NCBI RefSeq assembly: GCF_001439685.1
Contig: NZ_JYLH01000001.1
Location: forward strand, 186,001 to 250,000
Source of the DNA: Pseudomonas libanensis
GTDB lineage: Bacteria > Pseudomonadota > Gammaproteobacteria > Pseudomonadales > Pseudomonadaceae
Direction: 5' to 3'
DNA length: 64,000 nt
Shown piece after piece: positions 37,873 to 47,254 of the stretch (positions are counted from its first letter, which is position 1; every line of letters begins with the position of its first letter). The position numbers and the translations under genes were made by a program. The notes beneath the pieces were generated by a model, which searched no databases, had not been told where the DNA came from, and saw nothing but the letters and a program-made list of their open reading frames with translations.

Positions 37873-38029
37873 GGGCTCAACGTCCTTGGGTTCTGGATCT
37901 GGGTAGCGTATTGAAGCGCAGGTTGGGGTAAATCCCAAGGAAATCCGGGCGGGTTTGGTCGTTCATCGCGCTCGACCGTCAGGCCATAGATCAATAGGCT
38001 ACGCCTTTGTCATCCGCCAGAGCGTCTTC

Positions 38030-38995
38030 ATGACCCGCGATGCCCTTGAGCATAACCAGATCTCCTTCTATTTTGTCACCATCCTGCTGGCCGCTGCCTG
38101 TGGTGTGTTTGCGCCGGTACTGGCTCACGGTTTGAGCGTATTGATCACGCCCGCCATCGCGGTATTGATGTACGCGATGTTCCTGCAAATTCCTTTCCTC
38201 GATCTGCGCCAGGGGTTAGGCAATATCCGCTTTGTCTCGGCGTTGTTGCTGGCCAACTTTGTTCTGGTGCCATTGCTGGTGTGGGGGCTGACCCGTGGCC
38301 TGTTGGAGCATCCCGCGCTGTTGGTTGGGGCATTACTGGTGTTGTTGACGCCCTGTATCGACTACGTGGTGGTGTTCACCCACATCGGCAAGGGCGACTC
38401 GCGGTCGATGCTGGCGGCCACGCCGTTGTTGTTGCTGTTGCAGTTGGCACTGCTGCCGGTGTACCTGGGTTTTATGTTGGGCGCGCACTCGGGGGTGGTG
38501 GTTCAGATCGGCCCGTTTATCGAGGCATTCCTGTTGTTGATCGTGGTGCCGATGCTGCTGGCCGTGCTGACAGCCTATCTGGCGCGGCGATCAACGCTTG
38601 TCGGCAAATGGAGCAGCGCGTGGGCCTGGTTGCCGGTGCCGGCCATGGCCCTGGTGCTGTTCGTGGTGATTGGGTCGCAGATCACATCGGTGATGCGCGA
38701 CATCGACCTGCTGCTGCCGGTGCTTGCGATCTACCTGGGCTTCGTACTGCTGGCGCCGTTGATGGGGATCCTGGCTGCGCGACTATTTGCGCTACCTGCG
38801 CCAAGCGCACGGGCGGTGACGTTCAGTGCATCAACGCGCAACTCGCTGGTGGTATTGCCGTTGGCGCTGGCCTTGCCGGAGGACGTGCGCGGGTTGGCTG
38901 CCGCGGCGGTGATCCTGCAAACCCTGGTCGAGCTGGTGGCCGAGTTGGTCTATGTTCGCCTGATCCCGGCAGTGGTGTGGCCTGCAAGTCGGTAA
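38030..38995 (+). CDS. BASS/ACR3-type membrane transporter
   Basis: 321 residues, nine to ten hydrophobic helices. Often annotated as arsenic resistance protein or bile-acid:sodium symporter. The block LTPCIDYVVVFTHIGKGDS fits the pattern of the ACR3 branch, though the ACR3 active-site Cys context (PCI) is present without other ars genes nearby. The substrate is therefore open. ATG at 38030 is chosen because the preceding 25 residues of the longer frame are not membrane-like. Confidence 0.7.
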   Translation: MTRDALEHNQISFYFVTILLAAACGVFAPVLAHGLSVLITPAIAVLMYAMFLQIPFLDLRQGLGNIRFVSALLLANFVLVPLLVWGLTRGLLEHPALLVGALLVLLTPCIDYVVVFTHIGKGDSRSMLAATPLLLLLQLALLPVYLGFMLGAHSGVVVQIGPFIEAFLLLIVVPMLLAVLTAYLARRSTLVGKWSSAWAWLPVPAMALVLFVVIGSQITSVMRDIDLLLPVLAIYLGFVLLAPLMGILAARLFALPAPSARAVTFSASTRNSLVVLPLALALPEDVRGLAAAAVILQTLVELVAELVYVRLIPAVVWPASR

Positions 38996-39082
38996 AAACG
39001 TGAATGTTCAGGTTCGTTCAGGCGCTATTCAGGGCTGCGGTCGGCACCATACGCCAGCGCTTCCCACCTGACAGGTCACCCG

Positions 39083-40690
39083 ATGGATCATCGCAACCGT
39101 ATTCGCCTGGAGTCTCTGGGCCTCTTTCTGATTGCCCTGTTGTTGTTCACGTTGGGAATCTGGGATCAGCAGCCCCAGGGCTTTGATGGGCGCTGGGCGT
39201 TGTTCATGCAGGAAATGTTTCGCCACGGCGCAAGCTTTTTTCCCACCACCTACGGTCAGCCTTACGCGGACTACCCAGGCACTGCGACTTTCTTCAGTTT
39301 TGTATTCGCCCGCTGGTTTGATGTGCCGAATCATTTGGCGAATGTATTGCCTACCGCGCTTGCGTCGGCCGGTGTGATCGCGCTGATGTACCGCTTGCTG
39401 GCGCCCTCCAGTCGCCCATGGGCGTTTTTGACGGTGCTGTTGACGCTGCTTACCACCCAGTTGCTCGAAAAATCGCGCTCGGTCTGCCTCGACCAGATGA
39501 TCGCGCTGTTGTGTGTCGGCAGTTTTTATCTGCTGCACAGTGGCGAGCGCCTGGGGTCGCGGCTGAGGCAACAGGCGGTGTTCCCTTTGTTCGTGCTGGC
39601 CTTTGCAATCCGTGGCCCGCTGGGGTTGATTGAGGTCTGTGGGGTGGTGTGCGTGTATTGGGCGCTGGGCAGGCCGGGCGAGCGCGTCCGGCAAGTGCTG
39701 ATCCACGGCGTTATCGGCCTGGCGCTGCTCGCGGTATGCTGGTGGCTGCTGATGAAGCTAGCGCGATTGAGCGGCGGGGATGCCTTTGCTGATGAAGTGT
39801 TCAAGATGCAGGTCGGCGGGCGCCTGGATGAGTCCGGTGAGCCGTTCTATTTCTACTTTCAGCTGAGTTTGTACCGTTACTTCCCGGTGGTGCCGCTGGC
39901 GTTGGCCACCCTGGTCGCGCTGCGCCATCGCTGGCCTGAACGCTCGACCGATGAGCAACTGCAACTGCTGGTGCGGCTTGGGGCCTGTGGCTTGATGATT
40001 CTGCTCGGGTTGTCAGTGCCGCACTTCAAGCGTGCCTATTACATCTTGCCGATGGTGCCGATGTTTGCGGCTGTCGCGGCCTATGGGCTGCTCCAGGCGC
40101 AAGGCTGGCTGTTGGGCGTGCGCCGTTGTTACGAAGGGCTTGTCGCAGCGCTGCCGGCGTTGTGCGTGGTTGTGTTGTTTGTGTGTCGGCACGCCTGGCA
40201 CAAGCAGGGCTATTGGCCGGATATTTCCCTGCCGCTGATGATTGGTGTGTTGGTGGTGCTGCAACTCGCGGCGCTGATTGCCTGGCGCCGGCCGTTGCGT
40301 TTGGTATGGCTCAGCGTCTTCGCGCTGGCGGCCCAATGGTTGTTGCTGGTAGCGGTGATAGAACCGGCCAAGGACCTGCAATTCGACACCCGACGGTTTG
40401 TCAGCCAGGTGGAGGTGTTGCGTGAGGCGCAGCCGGGCCCTCTTGTGTTTGTCGACCTGGCCCGAGACACCTGGGCGGTGCGCTACATGATGAACCTGGA
40501 TCACGATGAGCAGCCGCTGTTTGTCGGGCGTCATGAGCTTGAGAAGCTGGGTGAGCTGCCTCGGCCATCCTGGGTGATAGCGTCGCGCAAGGAGACTGCG
40601 CTGTTGAAAGGCTCGCCAGTGGAGCAACTGGCGCCAAGCTTTGCGGGGCGGTTGAATGACAATCCGTTGATGGTGTTTTTGCTCAGGTGA
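39083..40690 (+). CDS. ArnT-like family 39 glycosyltransferase
   Basis: 535 residues, about twelve membrane helices. The first periplasmic loop carries GFDGRWALFMQEMFRHGASF and ADYPGTATFFSF, as in dolichyl-phosphate-mannose mannosyltransferase / ArnT family proteins, which move a sugar from a polyprenyl carrier to lipid A or another acceptor. No arn genes are adjacent, so donor and acceptor are unknown. Confidence 0.75.
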   Translation: MDHRNRIRLESLGLFLIALLLFTLGIWDQQPQGFDGRWALFMQEMFRHGASFFPTTYGQPYADYPGTATFFSFVFARWFDVPNHLANVLPTALASAGVIALMYRLLAPSSRPWAFLTVLLTLLTTQLLEKSRSVCLDQMIALLCVGSFYLLHSGERLGSRLRQQAVFPLFVLAFAIRGPLGLIEVCGVVCVYWALGRPGERVRQVLIHGVIGLALLAVCWWLLMKLARLSGGDAFADEVFKMQVGGRLDESGEPFYFYFQLSLYRYFPVVPLALATLVALRHRWPERSTDEQLQLLVRLGACGLMILLGLSVPHFKRAYYILPMVPMFAAVAAYGLLQAQGWLLGVRRCYEGLVAALPALCVVVLFVCRHAWHKQGYWPDISLPLMIGVLVVLQLAALIAWRRPLRLVWLSVFALAAQWLLLVAVIEPAKDLQFDTRRFVSQVEVLREAQPGPLVFVDLARDTWAVRYMMNLDHDEQPLFVGRHELEKLGELPRPSWVIASRKETALLKGSPVEQLAPSFAGRLNDNPLMVFLLR

Positions 40691-40726
40691 AGAGGCCCTC
40701 GCACAGAGGGCCTATTGAGCTACTGA

Positions 40727-41398
40727 CTATTTGCAGCGATACCCCTCAGGCATCGTCACCGTGTAATTGCGCTGCACGCGGTCCTGGAAATTCAGGTTCT
40801 GCAGGCCCTGCTGCACCAGGAAGGCTTCGACCTTGGCCGCCTGGCAATCGTCGTTATAGGACGATACTCGCAGCACGTACACCGCACGCCTGCTCGCTTC
40901 ATCCCGAGCGGTAGCCCGGAAGGTGGTGAGGGTGGTGTAGCCGGTGCGTTCCGATGTGCCCACCGGGCCATAGGAGGTGTTCGGGGTGCTGGTGCAGGTC
41001 AGTTGGTCGGTCTTTTTCTTGTTCTTCTTGCACTGCGTGGTGGTGCTGTTTGCCACTTGGCCATACTCGGTAGCGGTGTAGCGGTAAGTGACCTGCTTGC
41101 TTTCGACGTCAAGGGTGATGGTCATTTTGATCGGTGCATGGTTCTTGGGCAGCGTGGTGTCGGTATAGACATTGCGAAAGCCCTGGTCCTTCATGGCGCT
41201 GACCATGTCGCGCAGGTAGTAGCGGGCATTGAGTGCGTTTTCGTCGCTGCCACCGACGGACGTCACCAGTACGGTTGCCTGGCGGTCGAAGTGGTAATCG
41301 GGATCAGGTGTCGCGTTTATCGCTACGTCCATTTGCGTGGCGCATCCACTGAGTAGTGCAGTCAGTAGTAATAGCGAGCAGAGCAATAGGCGTGTCAT
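40727..41398 (-). CDS. Lipoprotein of unknown function
   Basis: 223 residues from MTRLLLCSLLLLTALLSGCA, lipobox LLSGC. The mature part begins TQMDVAINATPDPDYHFDRQ and resembles DUF4136-type lipoproteins in its opening; it has two Cys pairs (TTQCKKNKKKTDQLTC, CQAAK/YRCK). It stands alone next to tRNA-Phe's displaced 3' flank. Confidence 0.7.
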   Translation of the reverse strand: MTRLLLCSLLLLTALLSGCATQMDVAINATPDPDYHFDRQATVLVTSVGGSDENALNARYYLRDMVSAMKDQGFRNVYTDTTLPKNHAPIKMTITLDVESKQVTYRYTATEYGQVANSTTTQCKKNKKKTDQLTCTSTPNTSYGPVGTSERTGYTTLTTFRATARDEASRRAVYVLRVSSYNDDCQAAKVEAFLVQQGLQNLNFQDRVQRNYTVTMPEGYRCK

Positions 41399-41524
41399 GA
41401 AAGAAACCTTACAACGGAGAATTTGGTAAAGGCTGAACGATTGAACCCAGCGAAAAATAACCCTCAATCGTCCTGCTGCGACATTGTGCTCAGAAGTACT
41501 CCGGGCGCATTAAATCGCAGGCAA

Positions 41525-41563
41525 TAAAAAACCCCAAGGAACATATTGTTCCTTGGGGTTTCT
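41525..41563 (-). terminator. Original downstream terminator of tRNA-Phe
   Basis: AAAAACCCCAAGGAACA / TGTTCCTTGGGGTTT, T-runs on both sides. Together with the tRNA 3' fragment at 41572-41594 it is the host sequence that followed tRNA-Phe before the element inserted. Confidence 0.8.
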
Positions 41564-41571
41564 CGGTATTT

Positions 41572-41594
41572 TGGTGCCAGAGACGGAATCGAAC
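41572..41594 (-). other. Left attachment site (displaced tRNA-Phe 3' end)
   Basis: On the minus strand GTTCGATTCCGTCTCTGG followed by CACCA, identical to the T-arm and acceptor 3' strand of tRNA-Phe except for one missing G (TCTGGC for TCTGGGC). The lost base is tolerated because the intact tRNA is rebuilt at the right end. The core of exact identity is 18 bp. Confidence 0.85.
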
Positions 41595-41643
41595 AATTGT
41601 CTACAGGTCACGATTTTAAAGGGCTTGTCTTTGGGTGGTATGT

Positions 41644-41665
41644 AAATCTACTCACAAATCTACTC
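41644..41665. repeat. Left integrase arm-type sites
   Basis: AAATCTACTCAC twice in tandem (second copy two bases short). The same words occur at the right end, 60234-60282, as expected for arm sites bound by the integrase N-terminal domain. Confidence 0.65.
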
Positions 41666-42072
41666 TCTTTTTAAAATGTGGCCCTATTTTGAACCCACAC
41701 ACGACGGCCGAAAACGTCGCTGATTTGCATCTACCGGTTCTCGACGAGTGGCAAGCCCTTGAATCTCCTAATTGGTTGGCTCTTCACTTTTGCGGCAGTT
41801 GTGGTGGTTGCGCCGTGCGGTCCGTCCACCACGCTGGGGCGTCCTTAGCATTCTCGCGCCAGCACCACCCCGGAACGGGGTTGTGGTCAGTCATGGGGGT
41901 TCGTGATTCGGAATGACTCATTCAACGTCGTTTGAGCCTCATTCATGGGGTTGGTTTTCGCAATGATGGCGTTCGTTCCGCGCGGCGGGATATTCCTCAT
42001 TAACCTGGCTCCCATTTCGGTAGGACAGCCATGCGCGCCTCACCTTGGTGATTTGCAAGAACCAACGAAAGA

Positions 42073-42273
42073 TCATAAGTCCTCAATTGCCCGGGTCGGA
42101 TCGGACATCCACATGGCTATTGCCGACTGACGCCAAGCCACCGAGTTCGGTCCTATCCGGATCTGCTTTGGAAAGGTGCCTTCCTTGATCCTGCGATAAA
42201 TCGTGTTACGACCAAGGCCAGTGATATGAAGTACCTCGTCGAGGCGTAGAAAACGATCAATGCTTTCCGCCAT
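42073..42273 (-). CDS. AlpA-family excisionase/regulator, left copy
   Basis: 66 residues from MAESIDRFLRLDEVLHITGL. Winged-helix layout of AlpA: LRLDEVLHITGLGRNTIYRR, then FPKQIRIGPNSVAWRQSAIA. In P4 the homologue Vis represses and helps excise the element. It is the only minus-strand regulator at the left end, apart from the second AlpA at 57.6 kb, with which it is similar but not identical. The segment 41666-42072 before it has no gene I can support. Confidence 0.8.
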   Translation of the reverse strand: MAESIDRFLRLDEVLHITGLGRNTIYRRIKEGTFPKQIRIGPNSVAWRQSAIAMWMSDPTRAIEDL

Positions 42274-42554
42274 CCCCTGATTATCCCTCTCTCTTATGTC
42301 GACCCCTCTGTCTGGCCCAGTCCGGCCCAGCATATGACGGTCAGCCTGGCGCAGCGAGCGGCCATGGTTAATGGTTACCAGGCTGGCCGGCCGGGCACTG
42401 GCCCCGGCTTTAAAACTTTAGCGCAGGAGCGAAGTGTTGCTGGCTGAAGTGATAAAAGGCTGCGCCACAGTTGCATTTTGCTGGTCTTTTGACGATCTCG
42501 GAAAAAACTGTCAGCGTGACAAATTTAACCTCCAGGCCAATTCAGAGGTAGGAG

Positions 42555-43796
42555 ATGAGCCAGGATCGCGTCCAAAGGGAAATCCTTTACTCCGAGGTAT
42601 GGGCAACGCCTATGCTCTCCCTGGCTCCAAAATATGGAGTTTCCTCGGTATTCCTGGCTCGGGTTTGTGCTCGCCTGAACATACCCCGTCCACCGCGAGG
42701 CTATTGGGCCAGGAAACAGTCTGGACAGAGGCCGAAGATTCCGCCCTTGCCCAAGCCCCAACCTGGTGATCCCACTGAATGGAGAAAGGGCGATCAGTTA
42801 CCGCGTAAAGCGGAGGTTGAACTGATTGAAGCTGCTCCGAAGAAAGCCAGTGCCCGGCGCACGATGGTGATGGACTCTTTGGCCTCATTCACGCGTGGCC
42901 GAGTCGCTGGCGACGGCTATCTCAAGCCTGCAAAGAGAAACCTCCCCGACCTGGTAGTTACTGAACCCATGCTTCAGAGGGCAGCGTCAGTTCTGCTGAA
43001 GCTCGCTACTTGTTTCGGTGAACATCGACTTTCGATCGCATGCGGCGAAAGCGGGTTCACCCGTAAGGAGCTCGGAGACGAGGAGGGACGGCTGAAGCGA
43101 TCGGTTTTCGAGACAAACATGTGGGCGCCTGGTCGGCCAACATTGGTCTTCATCGACGAGATAGCGATAGGACTGACCATCTACGAGGCTACGGTCGAAA
43201 AAGAGATGGTCTACATAGATGGCCAGTATGTGGCGGTAAAAGAGGCCAAAGTGCTCAAGCCTAGTCTGTGGGACGGGAGGACGAAGACATTTTACCGGCG
43301 GAGTAATCAGCGCGTTGCTTCCAAGCGACTATGCCTCAGGGCTTATAGTCCCTATGGCCGTGTGGACTGGGCTCGTACCTGGACAGAGGACAAAGCTAGC
43401 CTCCTGAAGCAACTCGACGACATCGCATTGGCTTTAGTCGATAGGGCGGAAACCTTGGCGCCCCAGATCGCTGAGGCTGACCGCCAGGCGGCCGAAGAGC
43501 GAATGAGGTGGGAAGCTGAACGCGCAATAGCGACAGCGAACTACCAACGCTCGCTGATTATCCGGGCCCGGGAAGACTCGCTAAGCAACCTGCTGAAGAT
43601 CATCGACAAGTGGAGCTCCGATAGAAAGCTCCAAGATTTTTTTGACGACATCACCACCCGCTCAGTTGATATGGGGGGTAAAGCTCACTCGGAGCTTTTA
43701 GCAAAGGTTCAGGAGGCAAAGAACTTGCTCTCCAGCTCTGACAGCATTGAAGCGCTGATGTCGTGGGCTCCGCCTCCACCGAAACCGCCCGAGTAA
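42555..43796 (+). CDS. 413-residue protein with N-terminal HTH-like motif, likely cargo
   Basis: Starts MSQDRVQREILYSEVWATPM. Residues about 8-52 form a helix-turn-helix-like block (LAPKYGVSSVFLARVCARLN then IPRPPRGYWARKQSGQ) that I recall from many accessory proteins of unknown role. The middle has a mixed domain (LKPSLWDGRTKTFYRRSNQR) and residues about 290-350 a charged coiled coil (DRQAAEERMRWEAERAIATA). It is the only long plus-strand gene of the element and sits alone at the left end, the usual cargo position in satellites. No catalytic motif was recognised. Confidence 0.7.
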   Translation: MSQDRVQREILYSEVWATPMLSLAPKYGVSSVFLARVCARLNIPRPPRGYWARKQSGQRPKIPPLPKPQPGDPTEWRKGDQLPRKAEVELIEAAPKKASARRTMVMDSLASFTRGRVAGDGYLKPAKRNLPDLVVTEPMLQRAASVLLKLATCFGEHRLSIACGESGFTRKELGDEEGRLKRSVFETNMWAPGRPTLVFIDEIAIGLTIYEATVEKEMVYIDGQYVAVKEAKVLKPSLWDGRTKTFYRRSNQRVASKRLCLRAYSPYGRVDWARTWTEDKASLLKQLDDIALALVDRAETLAPQIAEADRQAAEERMRWEAERAIATANYQRSLIIRAREDSLSNLLKIIDKWSSDRKLQDFFDDITTRSVDMGGKAHSELLAKVQEAKNLLSSSDSIEALMSWAPPPPKPPE

Positions 43797-43880
43797 ATAA
43801 CGCTACTGCCCGCCTGGGCTCCCAATGCGGTAGGTCAGGTGCCGGAAACTGCTATGCGAATAGCAGTTTGACCAACCTGA

Positions 43881-44081
43881 CTACAGACGCATTTCCCGGA
43901 TGAGCTTTCGCGGATCTGCGCCTTGCCTGAGTGCTCGGCGTGCGTCCTTGGTCAGTTGGTCGAGCACCTGCTCCTCGAATGTAGCGGCCATAGCGCTGGC
44001 CTTTCTAATGATCAGTAGCGCCAGCTCGGCGGGTATCTTCACTTTTTCGGTTGGCAGGTAATCGCAATCGATCACAGACAC
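43881..44081 (-). CDS. Small hypothetical protein
   Basis: 66 residues from a GTG with AGAGGA seven bases upstream: MSVIDCDYLPTEKVKIPAEL and on to RRALRQGADPRKLIREMRL. Helical, charged, no family known to me. Confidence 0.45.
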   Translation of the reverse strand: MSVIDCDYLPTEKVKIPAELALLIIRKASAMAATFEEQVLDQLTKDARRALRQGADPRKLIREMRL

Positions 44082-44149
44082 GGCGCTGTCCTCTGGCTCG
44101 CGGGGTGCTGGCGCTGGAGCGGGGCGGCGCCAGCAATGATCTGCAGATG

Positions 44150-46160
44150 TTATCAGCGTGCAATCGAAACTACCCTAAATCCAGGTAGTTTCCAGCCGAC
44201 AGATTGGGCCTGCTGTCAGGAGCTAGAGCGCCCGTAAAATACTAGACAGGCCCGCAGCGGTTCTGTGCGTCGTCATCGCCAGAAGCCGCGCACTACAAGG
44301 CCGCTCGACAACTGATCGGTATTTTTTTTCGGCCGTAATCCGTCTAGTGCCTGTCTAATATTGCCTGGCGCGCTAAGCATTTTTCTGGCCCGGTATTTCA
44401 CCACCCCATCGCGCCAACAGGGCCTTGATATTGATCGAGCAATTACCTTGACGGGTACCTCTAGAATTCTTGACGAGGCTGGCGCTGGCCAATCTGCGCG
44501 AATGCCCGCAAAGCTTTGTCCTGCGTGGCTTTCAGCGATCCAACTGCTGGTGGCACCAGATAACTCCGTCAAGACCTGTCAAGAATTTCGTCAAGGTTGC
44601 GTCAAGGCTGGTCAAGGATTCTGGAGGCGTTTACCTGGTGCGATCCTGGGCCACTGGTCACGCAAATGACCGTCGCGGCTCTCCCCGATTCTGGACGAGG
44701 TAGCTGTCCGGCCGCATGCCCAATCTGCTGCCAGCCTGTGTTGGCTTTGGCTCGCGGGCCGACCTGGATGAACTGCGGCCTATCCAGCCGTCCAGAGCCT
44801 GTCCAGAATCCTATCCAGCGTCACGACTGCCCCAGGCTGCCGGCGACGGTCAGCTCAGCAATGCCCTGGCGAATGAACACTAGGTTCTCGTCGAGCGTTT
44901 CCAGCGCGCCGCGCACATTGTTGGCAATGTCAGCCGATCCGCGCTGTTCGACCCAGTTGGAAAGCTCCTCCACCGCAGCGCCCAGGGCGAGCTGGTTTTG
45001 ATTGAGGCGGTCGAACAGGCTGGCGATCAGTTTGGTATCCGTCATGGTGGCTCTCCGTGTTTCGAGGAAGCGTAGCACCGGTGCCTGGAAAACTGTCAGG
45101 GGTCTGTCAGGGGTATGAGACGGCAAAGCTCTACTCTTTGACAGGGCGCGCGCGGGATCGGCCTCAGACGGCCGCCTGGGATGGATTCCGTCTCACGCCT
45201 GTCTCACATTCCGTCAAAGCGTGGTCAAAGTAATCGCCGGCGCCAGCGTGCTGGGATCTACACGGTGAGTTGAATTCAACACGCCGCGCTGGCGCCGACG
45301 TTGAAACGTGCGCAGCGGGTCACGCGAGCCCGCCCTGCGGTTTTGTCCACGATCTGGCCAGGTTACCAGTGGAAACCACTGCAAAACCCTGGAAACCACA
45401 GTGGAAACCAGCGCCTGGCAACCGCTCGCATTGGTAACTTCCCGTGGTAACCAGCGTGGTAACCACTGGCCGGGTTCGCACCAGGTTCGCGTAAGAGGGT
45501 GCGAACCAGAAGTGCGACCTGCTATCGGTACGCTCCCAAATGCGTACCAACCGTGCGTACTGAGCTGCGTACTTCCTGTGCGCAATTTGCGCAGTTACTG
45601 CGCAGTCCAGAGGCAGTTGCTGAGGCTTGAGCGTCTGCGGGCGGCCACGGGCATCACGCGGCCCAGTGCGTGAGCATGCTGCGTGAACGGTGCGTGAAAC
45701 CTTGGCGGGCGAGGGCTTTGCGCACTGGCCAGGTGCGCAATGGACGTGCGCGAAAACGTTCCCACCATCAGATGCCGAGAGCCTTTCCTGGGGTGCTTCC
45801 GCAATTGGGCGGCGTTGCCGGCGGTGACCAGTAAAACGTGGTGACTGGTGGCGGCCACTGCGACTGGTCCCTGTGCGAGGTATCCGCCCAAATCGCCATC
45901 GCTTGGTGGATACCAACTTGGATACCGAGGGCCAACCAGGGCGTGGCCAACCTTGACAATTGTTAACAGGGTGACGGATCGATCATCAGCGCCGACACTA
46001 GCATTTGCTAACCGGCGGCGGGCGCTGCTGGCGATTCCAAGCCGCCAGGATGTCAACATTTGTCAACGTCGAGCCAGGCCTGGAGCGGTGCGCGATGTTA
46101 AGTTTTGACAAGTCGCAACCCTGAAAAAATGTCAGGTTTTGTCAGGTTCTTGCTTGCCCA
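44150..46160. repeat. Shifting-word repeat tract
   Basis: About 2 kb, non-coding except for one small gene at 44821-45045. Short words occur in clusters of two to five with 10-13 base steps, and each cluster uses a new word. Examples: GTCAAG at 44568, 44578, 44590, 44601, 44611. TCCAG at 44783, 44791, 44802, 44814. CTGTCAGGGGT twice in tandem from 45093. GTCTCAC/GTCAAAG at 45190, 45201, 45213, 45224. GGNAACC at 45371, 45391, 45403, 45417, 45446, 45458. GGTTCGC at 45473, 45484. GCGTAC at 45542, 45555, 45567. TGCGCA at 45579, 45588, 45599. GCGTGA at 45668, 45681, 45692. GTCAAC at 46052, 46062. GTCAGGTT at 46131, 46141. No constant unit or spacer exists, so it is neither a CRISPR nor a simple tandem array. 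Function unknown. Confidence 0.7.
44821..45045 (-). CDS. Small helical protein within the repeat tract
   Basis: 74 residues from MTDTKLIASLFDRLNQNQLA. Two amphipathic helices (ALGAAVEELSNWVEQRGSAD, NNVRGALETLDENLVFIRQG), suggesting a small oligomer. The longer frame from 45126 lacks coding character. A similar small protein is common in Pseudomonas elements as far as I recall; function unknown. Confidence 0.6.
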   Translation of the reverse strand: MTDTKLIASLFDRLNQNQLALGAAVEELSNWVEQRGSADIANNVRGALETLDENLVFIRQGIAELTVAGSLGQS

Positions 46161-46171
46161 GATGGCGCCAG

Positions 46172-47074
46172 CTACTTGACCAATGGCTTTCTAGGCGGAA
46201 CTAAATTGTCCGAGGGGACGTGCGAAACTAAAAGCGTCGCGACATTGCTCTTTTTACTGCCCAGAATGCCAATGGACAGCAGATTTTTTTCTTCAATTTC
46301 TGACCAGCTTACATATTCTTTAAGTTCAAGCTCAGGCTTGCCCACTTGCTTGGATACGGCCCGCACAACCTGGTTTAATTTGGAGAATTCAAAATCCACC
46401 ATTGAGCTGTAATGACGACCTTGGTAGTAGCAATGAGTGATTTTCGTTGGCTTAACACCAAACTCTAGGGTGGCCGGGTGAGCGTCTATGTAGCAGCGGT
46501 CGTCACCTTCCCCGAAACCGCTATCTACGAGCCCAGCGGCTGGATTATAGGGATCTGCCCAGCGCTGCCCACCTACGCCCGCATACAGGCCATCTGCAGA
46601 CGGCGTATCGCCTTGCCAGGTCAGTCCGCTCACATCAAACTTGAACTGGCTTTTACCCTGTTTGTAGATTGGAACCTCGACAATTAAGCGGCTGGCAAGA
46701 TTTGCAGTCGCAACGAATTGATTCGGTCCTTGTACATACAAAGTATTGTTAGAGTCTTTCCCAGGTGCTGCCTTTAATTCCAATACTTTGCCGTTATCAA
46801 ACTTCATGCTTACCTCACACAATGGTGGCGAGCATGAAAATTGCGCATTTTCCAGATCAAGAAAAAACGCATTACCACTAGCTGATCGAACGCTGGTAAT
46901 CGTAAGTTTTGCTTGGCTAGTTTGTGGGCTTATTGGTTTTTCAGAACTGATCGTAGCGGAAACCGCCTTTTCCCCGCGCATCTCGTCGACGTGCTCTGAG
47001 TACGCCCAGTCCGCGAATGACGACATGGGGGAGAGGGACAGAAGAACCACCAAGGCTTTTTCCATAGCGCGCAT
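46172..47074 (-). CDS. Exported hypothetical protein, likely cargo
   Basis: 300 residues, ATG at 47074 with AAGGGAG six bases before. Signal peptide MRAMEKALVVLLSLSPMSSF ending near ADW. The mature part has two Cys pairs (FSCSPPLCE, RCYIDA...THCYYQG). Base composition is more AT-rich than the neighbours, and it lies at the downstream end of the satellite operon, so it is probably a recent addition. No family recognised. Confidence 0.65.
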   Translation of the reverse strand: MRAMEKALVVLLSLSPMSSFADWAYSEHVDEMRGEKAVSATISSEKPISPQTSQAKLTITSVRSASGNAFFLDLENAQFSCSPPLCEVSMKFDNGKVLELKAAPGKDSNNTLYVQGPNQFVATANLASRLIVEVPIYKQGKSQFKFDVSGLTWQGDTPSADGLYAGVGGQRWADPYNPAAGLVDSGFGEGDDRCYIDAHPATLEFGVKPTKITHCYYQGRHYSSMVDFEFSKLNQVVRAVSKQVGKPELELKEYVSWSEIEEKNLLSIGILGSKKSNVATLLVSHVPSDNLVPPRKPLVK

Positions 47075-47254
47075 ACGACACTCCCTTGCATTGGCATGTG
47101 TGTGGTGATGAATTTAACCGGCTTGGCCTGGGGGGCTGGCTCGCCAGAAAGAACGGGGCCGAAATCCATACAGATATCTGGCCCCGGCACGATTCTAGCC
47201 TTCTTCGTCAGGCTAGCGTTAACCGTTGGGAATTGGCTTGGTCATGGTCTCATT

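Noticed and set aside
45308..45673. 121-codon plus-strand frame inside the repeat tract
   Set aside because: Its sequence follows the repeated words, it has no ribosome site, and a minus-strand frame of similar length is equally open, so neither is convincing.
44150..46160. CRISPR array or degenerate CRISPR
   Set aside because: There is no constant repeat with variable spacers of fixed length; the repeated word changes along the tract and no cas gene is present.
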